NCBI GenBank assembly: GCA_030604195.1
Contig: JAUVWI010000009.1
Location: forward strand, 1-64,000
Origin: Spirochaetales bacterium
GTDB taxonomy: Bacteria > Spirochaetota > Spirochaetia > SZUA-6 > DRHE01
Reading direction: 5' to 3'
DNA length: 64,000 bases
Part shown: piece by piece, positions 36,584-47,542 of the stretch
Position numbering within the stretch: position 1 is the first letter of the stretch
Layout: each line of letters starts with the position of its first letter
The notes under the pieces: generated by a model
Told to the model about the DNA's origin: nothing
Databases searched by the model: none
Seen by the model: the letters and a program-made list of their open reading frames with translations, nothing else
Translations under genes and position numbers: made by a program

Positions 36584-38932
36584 ATGATTAACACAACAAC
36601 TCTGATACAAACAACCCACCAACGGCAAAATGTTAACACTGATAACCGGAACCGTATACTATTCTTCTATCTATCGTTGATTTTCTTTGTCCTGATGTTT
36701 GGTGTCAGCCGGCTGGTGCTGGTAGCCAAAGTTGTGGCAGCGGACCTTGACCTCCAGGCCGTGTGCATCGATCTTTTGATGGCTGTTTTTATTGCAGTTT
36801 TGGTTAAATTGTTACATGCCATTCACCTGGCTGCAGCGGTTGTTTTTCTTATTCTTGCGAGCTGCCTGCATATCGCTGATATGGAGATGGCGGCCGCCCT
36901 GAACACTGTTATCAATATTGGCCATCTGCCCTATGCATCAGATGTTCATTTTATCCAGGGCAGTCTGTCGAATCTGACCTTCCCACTCTATACATTTCTG
37001 ATGTTAGCCAGCGCGCTGGTGTACTTGATCGCCTCTGCAAGAGTAACTAAAAACAAACAAGTTAAGGCAAAATACTTGTTAACATACGCTTTTCTTTTAA
37101 TTCTCGGGATGTATATTCTTACCCCGCAAGACGCGGAGTGGCATTCAGCAAACATGGTATGGCTGTCGTTAAGCCGATCAATTTCAAACCTGAATTATCC
37201 GTATGATAACCGACCGGCAGCAGAGAGCGATGCGGTGCTGCCAGGCCGGCAGCAAATGATCCCGGGAAAAGAAGGGAGATTTTACTTTGGTAAACCAGTG
37301 GCCGCTCAGAGAAATATTCTCTTTGTCGTTCTCGAGGGAATCCCCGGGGTTTATATCAGACAGGTTCAGGAATGGACCGGGGTGAATTACCCAATTGAGA
37401 TGCCGAATCTCAGCAGTATAGCCGAGAGGTCCATCGTTGTTCCCAATTTCATCGCCCACAACCGGCAGACAATCCGCGGACTGTATTCCCTGCTTTCCGG
37501 AGATTATTGCAGATTGTCCTTAAAGACGCCAAAGATATATGAATACATAGGGATGCCGCCGGAATCGCGTCCTTCATGCCTGCCGCATATCCTTAAGGCT
37601 GAAGGATACACTACGGCTTATATGCAGGCCGCGGATCTAGCCTACATGTCAAAAGATCAGTTCATGCCGGCAGCAGGTTTTGACCAGGTGCTCGGCAAGG
37701 ATCATTTCAGCTATCAGCATGTGCCTTTTAGTTGGGGACCGGATGATAAGGCGTTTTTTGAACAAGCAGCGGATTTCATCGAGACTCTCAATCAAAGATC
37801 AAATCCGTGGTTCGTTACCCTTCTGAATGTCGGCACCCATCATCCCTACGCCATTCCTAAAGAGATGGAAGAGAGATTTTCCAATCGCAAAGAAGCCGCA
37901 GTTAGCTATCTCGATCAAGCAATAGGAGCTTTTATCCAACGGCTGGAAGCTACGGGAATTACAGATAATACCTTAATCCTTTTTCTAAGCGATGAATCAC
38001 ATGGGGTAACGGGCCAGCCATATAGCAGGAACTGGGGACTTGCCGCGGCATACACTCCCGAATCTGAAGGCAGGGTTAATCCTGCTGTTTTTGGCCTGAT
38101 CGATATTCCTTATTCCATACTTGATTATCTTGACTTAACCGGAGTTCTCCATTCATTTCCCAAAAGAAGCATATTCAGAGAGCAGCACACTGAACGCTCA
38201 ATTCTCTTTGATTCATACTTCTGCGAAAAGAAGGGGGTTGTAGAGAGATACCTGGATAGAAATCGAGTTGAAATAATCCGATCGGCAAACGGCGAGCTTT
38301 TTTCCAATTCGTACGATAGAGAGATAGTTGCCGGCCAGAGAGGCAGAGAATTGGCGGCAAAGCTAAAGACACAACAAAAAATTGCAGACAGTTCCCTGTA
38401 TGACAGTCAAAGAAAGGAGCGCAATTATTTGCTTCTCGAGAATGATGAATACACACTTGAAAAAATGACCAGCAAGCTGTTGTCAAGCGGTCAATACCTG
38501 GACATCCCGGCAAAGAGTACCGTTACTGTTGAACTGAAAGCTTCAGTTCGACTGAATACCGGTGGCCAGGCGTACTCGAGTGCTGAATCCATCCGGCTGA
38601 TTCTGCAGATGAGAAAATGGTATAAGAAAATGCCGATTCCCCAAATTAATATACCTGTTTTAAGGGATGGAGATTCACTACAGCTCTCTTTTAGTTTTGG
38701 TACAAATGAATCTCTTACCAGGGTTTGGGCCTATCTACAGGCAATATCGGTCAACTCTTCGTGTTCAGCTAGATTAAAAATCGAACGATTTTCCATTGAA
38801 GTAAAAGAAAGCAAGTCAATTGATGATTTTCAGATGAACCACTTCTTGATCAAAGAGAAGAAGGGAATATCTTCCATTTATACAGATTTTCTTGATGTTG
38901 AAAATTGCTCCAATGCCTGGTTTGCACATTGA
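36584..38932 (+). CDS. Membrane sulfatase / alkaline-phosphatase-superfamily protein (LTA-synthase-like)
   Basis: N-terminal TM helices; NILFVVLEGIPG, HNRQTIRGLYSLLSG, TLILFLSDESHG. Confidence 0.85.
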   Translation: MINTTTLIQTTHQRQNVNTDNRNRILFFYLSLIFFVLMFGVSRLVLVAKVVAADLDLQAVCIDLLMAVFIAVLVKLLHAIHLAAAVVFLILASCLHIADMEMAAALNTVINIGHLPYASDVHFIQGSLSNLTFPLYTFLMLASALVYLIASARVTKNKQVKAKYLLTYAFLLILGMYILTPQDAEWHSANMVWLSLSRSISNLNYPYDNRPAAESDAVLPGRQQMIPGKEGRFYFGKPVAAQRNILFVVLEGIPGVYIRQVQEWTGVNYPIEMPNLSSIAERSIVVPNFIAHNRQTIRGLYSLLSGDYCRLSLKTPKIYEYIGMPPESRPSCLPHILKAEGYTTAYMQAADLAYMSKDQFMPAAGFDQVLGKDHFSYQHVPFSWGPDDKAFFEQAADFIETLNQRSNPWFVTLLNVGTHHPYAIPKEMEERFSNRKEAAVSYLDQAIGAFIQRLEATGITDNTLILFLSDESHGVTGQPYSRNWGLAAAYTPESEGRVNPAVFGLIDIPYSILDYLDLTGVLHSFPKRSIFREQHTERSILFDSYFCEKKGVVERYLDRNRVEIIRSANGELFSNSYDREIVAGQRGRELAAKLKTQQKIADSSLYDSQRKERNYLLLENDEYTLEKMTSKLLSSGQYLDIPAKSTVTVELKASVRLNTGGQAYSSAESIRLILQMRKWYKKMPIPQINIPVLRDGDSLQLSFSFGTNESLTRVWAYLQAISVNSSCSARLKIERFSIEVKESKSIDDFQMNHFLIKEKKGISSIYTDFLDVENCSNAWFAH

Positions 38933-38956
38933 CTTTACCAGGCTTTATCCCTATTT

Positions 38957-40015
38957 TTGAGTTTAGTGGATGCACATACGGACTCCAAAGGGAAAGGGGC
39001 CAGCGAACCTGTGGCGACCCTGGAAAGTTCTTTTGCCCTCCCGGTGAAGGAGGGCGTTGAGAAGCTCTGTTCAAATATAAAGTCAGTCATCAGTGTCGAC
39101 ACAAAGAAACTCCAGTATATCATCGCGGCGCTGATTGCCGGCGGCCATGTCATGCTGGCCGATGCCCATGGGGTGGGCAAAACCTCTCTGGCCAGGGCAC
39201 TGGCCGGCTCTTTTCAGTGGCAGCTCGTGGATCCGGACCTTGACGGGCCAAAGGCGGAAGCTTTCAGCCGGATACAGTGCACAGTGGACCTCCTGCCCCA
39301 GGATATTCTGGGATTCAGCCGTTTTATCGGCAATTCACGAGAGTTGGCGTTCATTCGCGGTCCCATTTTTGCCAATTTCGTGCTGTGCGATGAAATCAAC
39401 CTGCTCACCCCGAAAACTCAGGGGAGTTTTTTCCAGGCCATGGAGGAGCAGACAGTAACCACTGAGGGAAAAACCTATGACCTACCCGATCCCTTCTTTC
39501 TGATTGCCACGATGAATCTGAAGGGCGTTCATCTGTTCCCCCTCCCGGCCCCACAACTGGATCGTTTTATGGTTCAATTATCCATGGGGTATCCGCTTCC
39601 CCACGATGAGGCTGAGATTATCAAGCAGCACAGCCGGAATGATGGCTGGAAGGATTTAAAGCCGGTCGTGGATTGGCGGCAGCTTCTGGAGTGGCAGCAA
39701 AAAGTAGATCAGGTAACGATTCATCAGGATGTGGTGGACTATATCGTCTTCTGTGTCAGGCAGACCCGCTCCCATGCGGAGGTTCTGATGGGCGCCAGCC
39801 CCCGGACCGGGGTCAAGGTCTCCAGATTGTGCCGGGCTCTGGCCCTCATTCGGAGTGAGGACTATGTATCCATCGACCTGGTGAAGGAGATCTTCCTGCC
39901 TGCCGTTTGTCACCGGGTGATTATGAAAGACTCTTCTCTTACCGCAGAGTCAATCCTCAAGGAGATCCTGCTGACCACACCCGTTAACGGTGGGCAGCAT
40001 TATACGCGGCAATGA
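38957..40015 (+). CDS. MoxR-family AAA+ ATPase
   Basis: GGHVMLADAHGVGKTSLARALAGSF, FVLCDEINLLTPKTQGSFFQAMEEQ, FFLIATMN. Confidence 0.93.
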   Translation: MSLVDAHTDSKGKGASEPVATLESSFALPVKEGVEKLCSNIKSVISVDTKKLQYIIAALIAGGHVMLADAHGVGKTSLARALAGSFQWQLVDPDLDGPKAEAFSRIQCTVDLLPQDILGFSRFIGNSRELAFIRGPIFANFVLCDEINLLTPKTQGSFFQAMEEQTVTTEGKTYDLPDPFFLIATMNLKGVHLFPLPAPQLDRFMVQLSMGYPLPHDEAEIIKQHSRNDGWKDLKPVVDWRQLLEWQQKVDQVTIHQDVVDYIVFCVRQTRSHAEVLMGASPRTGVKVSRLCRALALIRSEDYVSIDLVKEIFLPAVCHRVIMKDSSLTAESILKEILLTTPVNGGQHYTRQ

Positions 40016-41295
40016 GCGCTCTAAATTCTCAAAGAGCCCTGAAAGAATTTTTAAAAAAAATCCATAGAATGGCCTTCCTCTACTACCCATTCAGCGCCGG
40101 CGGAACGATTCTTTTTGTCATCGCCCTGGTCCCGCTGTTGCGGGGGCTTTCGTTTCAAAACCCCTATGCCCTGCTGCTCTCTCTGGTGGCCCTGCTGGTC
40201 CTAATCCTGCTGGTGTTTCTGGGACGGCTGCAGGCGATTAGGTTCAAGCGGATCTCAATTCATTGGGACTCTTCTTCCCCCCTGTACGCCAGAAAATCGG
40301 GTCCGGCCCACTGGCTTCACACAGAGGCCGGTAAAACCAAATATTTCTTCCGTTTTCACTGCCACTTAAGCGGGCGAATGACCGTCGGACAAAATGCCTC
40401 GCTCTTCCTATGCCGAAAGATCGCCCTGGTACAGGTAGCTGACCATCCCATCCCTCTGTACTTTCCGCTATCCGGTACCTGGGCTGCCCGTATGCGCTAT
40501 GAAATCAGGGATATCTTCGGTCTGACCCGTTCGGGATTCGGCCTGCCCCCGGTTCGGATGCTGACCGTGCACCCGGCGCCATTGGAGCGCTTTCTGGACC
40601 GTACCATCGATCCTGCACTGGGTTACGAAGATAAGAGCAGGAAAAAAAGCTCCGAAGAGGAAAAATATTACATGAGGGAGTATATCCCGGGTGACCGGCT
40701 GCGGGATATCAACTGGAAGGCCTCAAGCCGCCTGGCAGAGCTGATTACCAGAATATCCCCGGTAACTCAGGAAAAAACCAGGCAGATCTCCATCGATTTC
40801 AGGCATTTCTGGAAAAAACAGAGAGAAACCGTTGAATCCATTGCTCACCTGAATGCTATCAAGAGCCGGCTGCTGGCCTTTATAATTGAGAATAAGCAAC
40901 AGCACCCGGAATACCGGTTTAGGGTTCGCACTGCACGGGGCATCCATCTATTGGAGACAGAAGAGGACATTCGGCGATTCAGCAGTGAGTTAAGCAGCCT
41001 CTTCTATCAGGGGGACCCCTACAACCTCAGCCCCCTGTCTGTTGCCGGGGATCTTTTTATCTTTACAACGGTATTCGACGAAACCCTGTCAGCCTCAGCA
41101 CTACCCAAGGCAAAGATCCATCTGTTTACCACCTCCCGTGGCCGCGGAGAGACGATCCGAATTTTTGAGGCTGAGGCCTTTCCCGTGGTTCCCGGTACCT
41201 GGGCACTCAGACGTAAAAGAATCGAAGCGGCTCCCACAACACTTCTTGGCTGGGCCGGTATGGAGCAGGTGGCGCTGGATGTCAAGGCGGTATAG
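40012..41295 (+). CDS. DUF58-domain protein
   Basis: YYMREYIPGDRLRDINWKASSRLAEL (DUF58 signature) and two N-terminal TM helices. Confidence 0.9.
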   Translation: MSALNSQRALKEFLKKIHRMAFLYYPFSAGGTILFVIALVPLLRGLSFQNPYALLLSLVALLVLILLVFLGRLQAIRFKRISIHWDSSSPLYARKSGPAHWLHTEAGKTKYFFRFHCHLSGRMTVGQNASLFLCRKIALVQVADHPIPLYFPLSGTWAARMRYEIRDIFGLTRSGFGLPPVRMLTVHPAPLERFLDRTIDPALGYEDKSRKKSSEEEKYYMREYIPGDRLRDINWKASSRLAELITRISPVTQEKTRQISIDFRHFWKKQRETVESIAHLNAIKSRLLAFIIENKQQHPEYRFRVRTARGIHLLETEEDIRRFSSELSSLFYQGDPYNLSPLSVAGDLFIFTTVFDETLSASALPKAKIHLFTTSRGRGETIRIFEAEAFPVVPGTWALRRKRIEAAPTTLLGWAGMEQVALDVKAV

Positions 41296-43503
41296 ATGAA
41301 GCACCTCCTCTTTTTTACCCGGCTTGCTCTTTATCTGCTTGCTCTTTTTATACCGCGCATCCATCCCGCCGTGGTGGTTCCCTACGACCGGATCGGGCTG
41401 GGTTTCTGGTTCGTTCTTATACCTGTAGAAATGCTAATCGCTTTCTATCTGGCGCCTCCGCGCCTGACTTTTAGAAACTGGCTGCTCCTGGCGCTGGGGC
41501 CTGTTTTGATCTTTGTTGTATTTATCTCCGGGATCACCCCGGCAGCTTTAGTCTACATGGCCGGCGCCGGGATTGCCTTTCTCTTTACCGTGTTGATCTT
41601 TAAAGGGAAAATTATCGCCGCGGGTATCCTGGAGCAGTTCTTTCTCGCTTTCCTGTACTACAAGCTTATCAACTTCTCAAGGTCTTCTGAGTCGGCTGCC
41701 GCAGCGGGAACGGGTTTGACTCAGGTTATCCTGGTGCTTCTAATATGCACCTTCCTTTTCTACGGATTGGTTCTGTACTTGAGTGTCTTTCATCGGGAGA
41801 GGGAAAAGCGGGGACCTGGAGAAATGATACTATTCCTGGTCCTGGCTGTACCGGTAGTTCTATCAATCACTCTCTTGCTGCCGCCGGATTTTGTCCGCCA
41901 CGCCATGGTTTTCAACCCCATCAATCGGGATATCAAACCAGAGCCTTTCCCACTGAATGAGTGGGGAGAGGGTCTGGAGGGAGGAAATTTACGCTCTGAC
42001 AACGATTTCGGTAATGAAGAGGGTGAAAACGGTGGAGACCAGGAACCGGGGGAATCCTCAGAGACCGGATCCTCTGAGCTGGAAGGTATCCCTGCGGATC
42101 AATGGGACCGCATGGTCAAGGGCAAGGGGAACAAGCAGTACGCGGTGATGGTTGTCTCCAGTAAAGCTGATCCTTTGTATGCGGCAGGGGCCTATTTCGG
42201 GCGTTTCGATGGTGTTAAGGGCTTCCTGTTCTCCCAGGAGGAGACGCTCAATGAACTCTCCTATCGTCGTTTTCTAGAAACCTGGGAGGACACGAGAGCG
42301 ACGGCAGAGCGCAGGCGACGGCCGGTGGACATCTTTACCCTATCCACCCTTGCTGAGCGGTTCCTCCCCTATCGGCCCTTGGCTATTGAGCCCACGGTGC
42401 TGAACCGGAAGTTTCACCCTTTCGATTTTTCCTTCAACACTGTCTCCAGTCTCAGCAGCAGTCAAAAGCAGGACTGGCTGGATATCAAAGGCTTAAGCGA
42501 AACGGAGAGAGAGGAACTTAAAAGTTTTCTGGAGGTTCCACTGCCGGCAGCTGCCCAAAGCTCATTCGAAAACCATTTGCAGCAGGCCGTGGGTGACAGA
42601 ACAGGATACTACGAACGGATCGAAGGGATATTGAAAAGCTTTGCCGGCTACCAGTACGAGTTGGGATTCGATGACGCCGTGCATGTGACCAAGATGGAGA
42701 ACTTTCTCCTGCACCTCAAAAGGGGCGACTGTACCGAATTTTCGAATACCACGGCCATACTGTGCCGTTTGGCGGGGATTCCCTCCCGGGTCGTGACCGG
42801 ATACCTTGTATCCCGGCAGCTGCAAACCCCGGTCCACCGGCAGGGAGTCTATTTCTTACGGGAGGTCATCGAGTCTTTGCAGGAATTTCCCCTCGATCAG
42901 CTCGTTCTCGTCACCACTGCCCACCTGCACTCCTGGGTGCAGATCTATCTGCCGGGTTACGGCTGGGTGGATTTTGAAACCACTGCCTATGCTTTGCCCC
43001 CACTTGCCGGTGGTGATCTTAACGCTCTCGATGTAGTGATCCCTCTGATTCAGGGGGAAACGATTGGGGAGGAAAAATTTCGTTTTCCCTGGAAAAGCTT
43101 ACTGATACTCCTGCTCGGGGTTTCTGCAGGAATGGTGATCATCCTCTACCTGTACCGTTATGGAAGGGAGATTTACCTCCGCACCCTGTCCAAAGGGCAG
43201 AGCCCAAAAGCACTGAAAGCCCTGCTGACCCTGTTTCTGATAAAGCTCTCTGTAAACGGTTATGATTACAAAGCCTCTTCCACGACACCTCTTGAATACG
43301 CGGCCCGGTATGCGGAGCTGTATCCCTTTGCCGTGTTGTATACGGTGCTGAGATTTCGGGAACGATTTAACCCTGGCGAAAAGGAACTGCGCTGGCAGCA
43401 GCTGCAGGAGAGCTATAACCGCATCCTGGAAGATTGCCGGAGAACAGGGGTCAAGAGCCGCCTTAAGCGCCTGTTCAGCCTGAGGAGCCTGTACTACGGA
43501 TGA
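41296..43503 (+). CDS. Transglutaminase-like membrane protein
   Basis: RGDCTEFSNTTAILCRLAGIPSRVVTGYL; HLHSWVQIYLPGYGWVDFETT. Confidence 0.92.
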   Translation: MKHLLFFTRLALYLLALFIPRIHPAVVVPYDRIGLGFWFVLIPVEMLIAFYLAPPRLTFRNWLLLALGPVLIFVVFISGITPAALVYMAGAGIAFLFTVLIFKGKIIAAGILEQFFLAFLYYKLINFSRSSESAAAAGTGLTQVILVLLICTFLFYGLVLYLSVFHREREKRGPGEMILFLVLAVPVVLSITLLLPPDFVRHAMVFNPINRDIKPEPFPLNEWGEGLEGGNLRSDNDFGNEEGENGGDQEPGESSETGSSELEGIPADQWDRMVKGKGNKQYAVMVVSSKADPLYAAGAYFGRFDGVKGFLFSQEETLNELSYRRFLETWEDTRATAERRRRPVDIFTLSTLAERFLPYRPLAIEPTVLNRKFHPFDFSFNTVSSLSSSQKQDWLDIKGLSETEREELKSFLEVPLPAAAQSSFENHLQQAVGDRTGYYERIEGILKSFAGYQYELGFDDAVHVTKMENFLLHLKRGDCTEFSNTTAILCRLAGIPSRVVTGYLVSRQLQTPVHRQGVYFLREVIESLQEFPLDQLVLVTTAHLHSWVQIYLPGYGWVDFETTAYALPPLAGGDLNALDVVIPLIQGETIGEEKFRFPWKSLLILLLGVSAGMVIILYLYRYGREIYLRTLSKGQSPKALKALLTLFLIKLSVNGYDYKASSTTPLEYAARYAELYPFAVLYTVLRFRERFNPGEKELRWQQLQESYNRILEDCRRTGVKSRLKRLFSLRSLYYG

Positions 43504-44723
43504 AGAGAAAGGTCCTCCTCTACGCTCTGATCCTTCTGCTCAGCCTCAGCGCCTGTGCTAAGAAGCGCGACTGGATCATGTTCAGGGGAGAGTGGGGGCA
43601 GGGGGCCACGGCCACCAGGCTGCAGCCACCCCTGGGTATAAAGTGGAAGCTGCGGCTGCAGCCCAAACCGACCTACGCATTCAACAATCCGATCGTGTTG
43701 GGCGATACCATCTATTTCGGATCCACTGACGGCAACTTCTACGCCCTGGATATTGAAAGCGGCTACATGCGCTGGGTATTCAAGACTAAGGGGGCCATAA
43801 ACTCAATTCCCTTTGCCCATGGGCAGAATATCTACTTTGGGGCCAATGACGGCAAGGTCTATGCGGTTTCACAGGGGAAGGGCGAAGAGGTGTGGAACTT
43901 CCAGGCGGACAGTACGGTGCAGTCCACCGTGGTGGTCTACAATAATCTGGTAATTTTTTCCAGCGATGGCGGGACAACCTACTTTCTTTCCATCGACGGC
44001 AACCCCCTGTTTACCCTGCCCAATCCAGTCTGGCACTATGACTCCTTCCAGATTTACAGAGACATAATGTACTTTGCGCCCGGACCTCTCAAGCGGGCCC
44101 ACAGCTTCGGGGCTTTTGATCTAACGCAGCAGGCCTACCTGTGGGTCATGGATACCGCAGCAATGAACGCCACCTGGTACTCATTTCCCGCTCTAAAAGG
44201 GGACACCCTCTATATGTCTACGGCAGCCAACCGCAAGGAGTTCTGGCTCTTCAATTACTACGCGTTTCAGCGCAGCACGGGGAAGATACTCTGGAAAACA
44301 ACCGACTACTCAGAGTGGGGTGGCGAGCTCGAGCTCAACACGGATACGATGTTTGCCCAAAACATGAAACTTCTCGACTATCTGGCACCGGCCATGTGGA
44401 AGAACCTGTTGATCTATACCAGCGGTGATACCAAGGTTCGGGCCTTCAGGGCGAAATCCGGTGGGCTGACCTGGGAACGTACCTTCGACGTGCCCACAAG
44501 CAGTGCGCCAACGGTTTCCGGTAATCGGGTCTACTTTGGGCTGCGCGGTATTGAAGAGCTGGGCAAACAGCCCCGTCTTGTCTGCCTGTTAGCAAAAAAC
44601 GGGCGCCTGCTGTGGGAGCTGGAGCTGGAAGGAGCCCTGCTCAGCGCTCCGGTGATTTCCGGGAACTGGATGATCTTCGGAACAGATAAGAATATCTTCT
44701 ACACCCTGGAAGAACTGTTCTGA
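43500..44723 (+). CDS. PQQ/beta-propeller repeat lipoprotein (BamB-like)
   Basis: Lipobox-like LSLSACAKK; GDTIYFGSTDGNFYALDIESGYMRWVFKTKGAI repeats. Confidence 0.88.
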   Translation: MKRKVLLYALILLLSLSACAKKRDWIMFRGEWGQGATATRLQPPLGIKWKLRLQPKPTYAFNNPIVLGDTIYFGSTDGNFYALDIESGYMRWVFKTKGAINSIPFAHGQNIYFGANDGKVYAVSQGKGEEVWNFQADSTVQSTVVVYNNLVIFSSDGGTTYFLSIDGNPLFTLPNPVWHYDSFQIYRDIMYFAPGPLKRAHSFGAFDLTQQAYLWVMDTAAMNATWYSFPALKGDTLYMSTAANRKEFWLFNYYAFQRSTGKILWKTTDYSEWGGELELNTDTMFAQNMKLLDYLAPAMWKNLLIYTSGDTKVRAFRAKSGGLTWERTFDVPTSSAPTVSGNRVYFGLRGIEELGKQPRLVCLLAKNGRLLWELELEGALLSAPVISGNWMIFGTDKNIFYTLEELF

Positions 44724-44795
44724 ATGCGTTGGATTATGACAGCATGTACATGGAGAGGTGATAGGCCTTGTCTCCCTGCTGAGATCGCACTTTCT

Positions 44796-45959
44796 CTAAA
44801 AAGCAAAGCCTATGCCTACCAGGGTGCTAATATGATCCAGGGGATAGGGTTCGTTATAGGTTGTTGCGGCAGGCGTCCAGGTCGCGTCGAAAAACTCGCC
44901 GGTATCTTCCCTAAAGGAGGTATGGGTGTATTGAACCCGGGTGCTCAACACCAGGTTCTTGAATAGAATCAGATCAACGCCCGCCTCCAGGCCGACACTC
45001 ATGGTGAGCTCATCCCCGGTATTTGCCACCCACTTCCAGAAATCCTCAAGCCATAGAGTGATAACGCCCAGCTTAGCGCCTGAATAAAGCCTCAACACCT
45101 TGCCGAAGGTATAGCCGAAACCGAAGCCAAACTGCAGGTCATCTATCGAAAATACCCTGTAATTATGGGTGGCGTCACTATAAGATAGAAGAGTATGGGC
45201 AAAAGAAGCTGATACATAAATGCCATCGAATAAGGTCGACCAGTATAAATCCAGGCCGTATGCTGAAGTTGAATAGCTCCCACCCGAGGCCTCCGCCATT
45301 TTATCCTCCATGCCGGTATAGACATCTCCGGAAAAGACTGGAATGGAGTAAGAAAAAACCAGCTTGCTGCTGGCCATTGCCTCTTCACGGGGAATCTCTG
45401 CCGGTGGGGGCGCCGGTTTTGCCTCTTCCCGGACCGGAGGCCTGGTCTCCAGGCGTTTCTGGCGTGCCACTTGCAGCGGCTCTTCGGTCTTTTCGATTAC
45501 CCCGCCGGCCAGCTTCCGCCCCACATTCTGGGCAATACTGAACAAAACAGCGCTGCTTCCCTCCTGCTGGTCCGAGGTCTGGGCAGTGATGGCTCCGGTC
45601 TTGACATCGATCATCTTGGCCGAAATAAAGAAGGTATTTTCAATTCGTGAAACCCGGGTCACTACTACCAGGTCCGCGCCCAGGTACTCCCCGGCTTTCT
45701 TGATCTCTGTATCCTTGACCAGGCCGGAGAGCTGGAATTCCTTTTCCTGGAGGACTTTCGCTACATTGATCCGGTCCAGCACGGTGTATTTACCCGAGGC
45801 CACCAGCTCTTCCTCGATCTTGTCGGTAACCGGCACGATCACCGAGCTGTCCATGGTATCGGGAATAACAGCATTCAATACCGCCACTTTGGGCAAACTA
45901 AAGATGTTCATGGTTATGAATAGGTAAATCAATATGAGAATCAGATGTTTTAATTTCAT
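44796..45959 (-). CDS. CsgG/FlgO-like secreted protein with a C-terminal outer-membrane-like domain
   Basis: KIEEELVASGKYTVLDRINVAKVLQEKEFQLSGLVKDTEIKKAGEYLGADLVVVTRVSRIENTFFISAKMIDVKTG. Confidence 0.8.
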   Translation of the reverse strand: MKLKHLILILIYLFITMNIFSLPKVAVLNAVIPDTMDSSVIVPVTDKIEEELVASGKYTVLDRINVAKVLQEKEFQLSGLVKDTEIKKAGEYLGADLVVVTRVSRIENTFFISAKMIDVKTGAITAQTSDQQEGSSAVLFSIAQNVGRKLAGGVIEKTEEPLQVARQKRLETRPPVREEAKPAPPPAEIPREEAMASSKLVFSYSIPVFSGDVYTGMEDKMAEASGGSYSTSAYGLDLYWSTLFDGIYVSASFAHTLLSYSDATHNYRVFSIDDLQFGFGFGYTFGKVLRLYSGAKLGVITLWLEDFWKWVANTGDELTMSVGLEAGVDLILFKNLVLSTRVQYTHTSFREDTGEFFDATWTPAATTYNEPYPLDHISTLVGIGFAF

Positions 45960-46130
45960 GTTTCTTCCTGCCTCCGTTCCGAACCGCAGTTTAGCACATA
46001 TGATCCGGGATTAGAATACCTTTTCCGATGTTCTGCACGGGAGTGCAGCAAAAAAATCATAAAATAAGCGCCCGGATTTTAGCTTTTTCAGGTTGTTTAA
46101 AATCCTTAAATCCATTAGATTGCTTAGACT

Positions 46131-46757
46131 ATGCAAAATTCCATCAAAGCTGTGATTTTTGACTACGGGGGGGTTTTAAGCCTGCCCCCGGATAATAAAA
46201 AGATGCTGAAGCTGGCTGAGACCAGCAGCCTTGAACCGGCGCTTTTCGAGCGGGAGTACCGCAGACATCGCTCTGAATATGATCGTGGTACCTTAACAGC
46301 AGCAGATTACTGGTTAGAGATTTTAGCTGCCGGCGGTGTAACAGCCGGCGGTAAGCTTACCGAAACACTCACCAGGCTGGATATTGAGATCTGGACGGTA
46401 ATTAATCATACCATGGTGGATTGGTCTTCTCTTCTTAAAGAGAGGGGATACCGGACAGCGGTACTCTCCAATATGCCGCGCGAGACCTTAGCCTATATTA
46501 ATAGGACCTTTCCCTGGATAAATAATTTTGACACCTGCATCTATTCCTGTGATCACGGCCTGATAAAACCGGAGTCTCAGATATACAGTACCTGTCTTGA
46601 GGCGCTGGGGATCTCTTCCGGAGAGGCTTTGTTTATCGATGACAGCTGCGAAAATACCGAGGCCGCTGAAAGGCTCGGTCTCCATACTCTGACCTTTCAG
46701 TCACTGGAAGCGGCCAAAGAAAGGATCGAGCAGCAGTATGGTCTACCGGTATGGTAA
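46131..46757 (+). CDS. HAD-superfamily hydrolase
   Basis: IKAVIFDYGGVLS; AVLSNMPRETL; KPESQIYSTCLEALGISSGEALFIDDSCENTEAAERLG. Confidence 0.93.
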   Translation: MQNSIKAVIFDYGGVLSLPPDNKKMLKLAETSSLEPALFEREYRRHRSEYDRGTLTAADYWLEILAAGGVTAGGKLTETLTRLDIEIWTVINHTMVDWSSLLKERGYRTAVLSNMPRETLAYINRTFPWINNFDTCIYSCDHGLIKPESQIYSTCLEALGISSGEALFIDDSCENTEAAERLGLHTLTFQSLEAAKERIEQQYGLPVW

Positions 46758-47111
46758 GGCAGCCTGTTTGACCGGCTGTTCTATGCCGGGTTATAAGACT
46801 GATCATAAAAAGGAGAGAAAGGCATGCGAGAGGCGGGAGATTTTCACCGGCTCTATTACGGGGAGATCCTGGGGGTATACAGAAAAGGATAATAGGTCCG
46901 GACAGACATTCTTTCGAGGCCCAAGCAGTTATTATTTGCCAATTATAAACTTCAATTTTATATTTGTCCAGCTGATTATTCCTTGGCTTTTACGTACCAA
47001 TCCTTTTTTCCGGTTATAAGAGGGAAAATAATCCTGGTTCCTTTCCTTTTCATCCGGGATTACATTCCTGGCCGACTGAATGTACGGAAAATTGCGGCTA
47101 CAATAAAGATC

Positions 47112-47324
47112 TCATATTTTTTCCCATTTTTTCCGTGAGATATTAGCCTGTCTCAATATTTCCTTTATCAGACTGACATGAATATCACTGGTATGTGGAT
47201 TAGGAATCCTCAGTTTGAGCTTATCTTTCTGCATGAACTGATGCTTCCCACCGCTAAAGGGACCGATAAATCCCAGGTCTTTTAGTTTTCTAATAAGCTC
47301 TTTCCTTGATAACGTCGTTTCCAC
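47112..47324 (-). CDS. hicA: HicA-family toxin
   Basis: RKELIRKLKDLGFIGPFSGGKHQFMQKDKLKLRIPNPHTSDIHVSLIKEILRQANIS. Confidence 0.88.
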   Translation of the reverse strand: METTLSRKELIRKLKDLGFIGPFSGGKHQFMQKDKLKLRIPNPHTSDIHVSLIKEILRQANISRKKWEKI

Positions 47325-47326
47325 AA

Positions 47327-47542
47327 TTAAACCGTTATCATTTTAACATTAATATCAATCCCCTCGATCAACGGTATTTCTTCATGATCTCGTGTCTTTA
47401 ATAGTATCCATTCTTCAAGCACTTCGATCAGTTCATTTCGACATTCTTCAATAGTTTTTCCATTAGCCCAGACACCCGGATAGCCTGGGATTTCAGCAAA
47501 CCACGTACCATTATCCAATATTTTGTATTTTGCCTTTTTCAT
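47327..47542 (-). CDS. hicB: HicB-family antitoxin
   Basis: KAKYKILDNGTWFAEIPGYPGVWANGKTIEECRNELIEVLEEWILL; start at the Met preceding KKAKYK. Confidence 0.85.
   Translation of the reverse strand: MKKAKYKILDNGTWFAEIPGYPGVWANGKTIEECRNELIEVLEEWILLKTRDHEEIPLIEGIDINVKMITV

Noticed and set aside
38957-44723. MoxR-DUF58-transglutaminase-PQQ cluster as a novel system
   Set aside because: MoxR-DUF58-transglutaminase neighbourhoods are widespread; only the PQQ protein is an unremarkable addition.
46824-46892. 22-codon ORF with RBS (MREAGDFHRLYYGEILGVYRKG)
   Set aside because: Too short and without recognised similarity to support as a gene.
46738-47019. 93-aa ORF overlapping the HAD gene end
   Set aside because: No domain, odd composition, no clear RBS; likely random.
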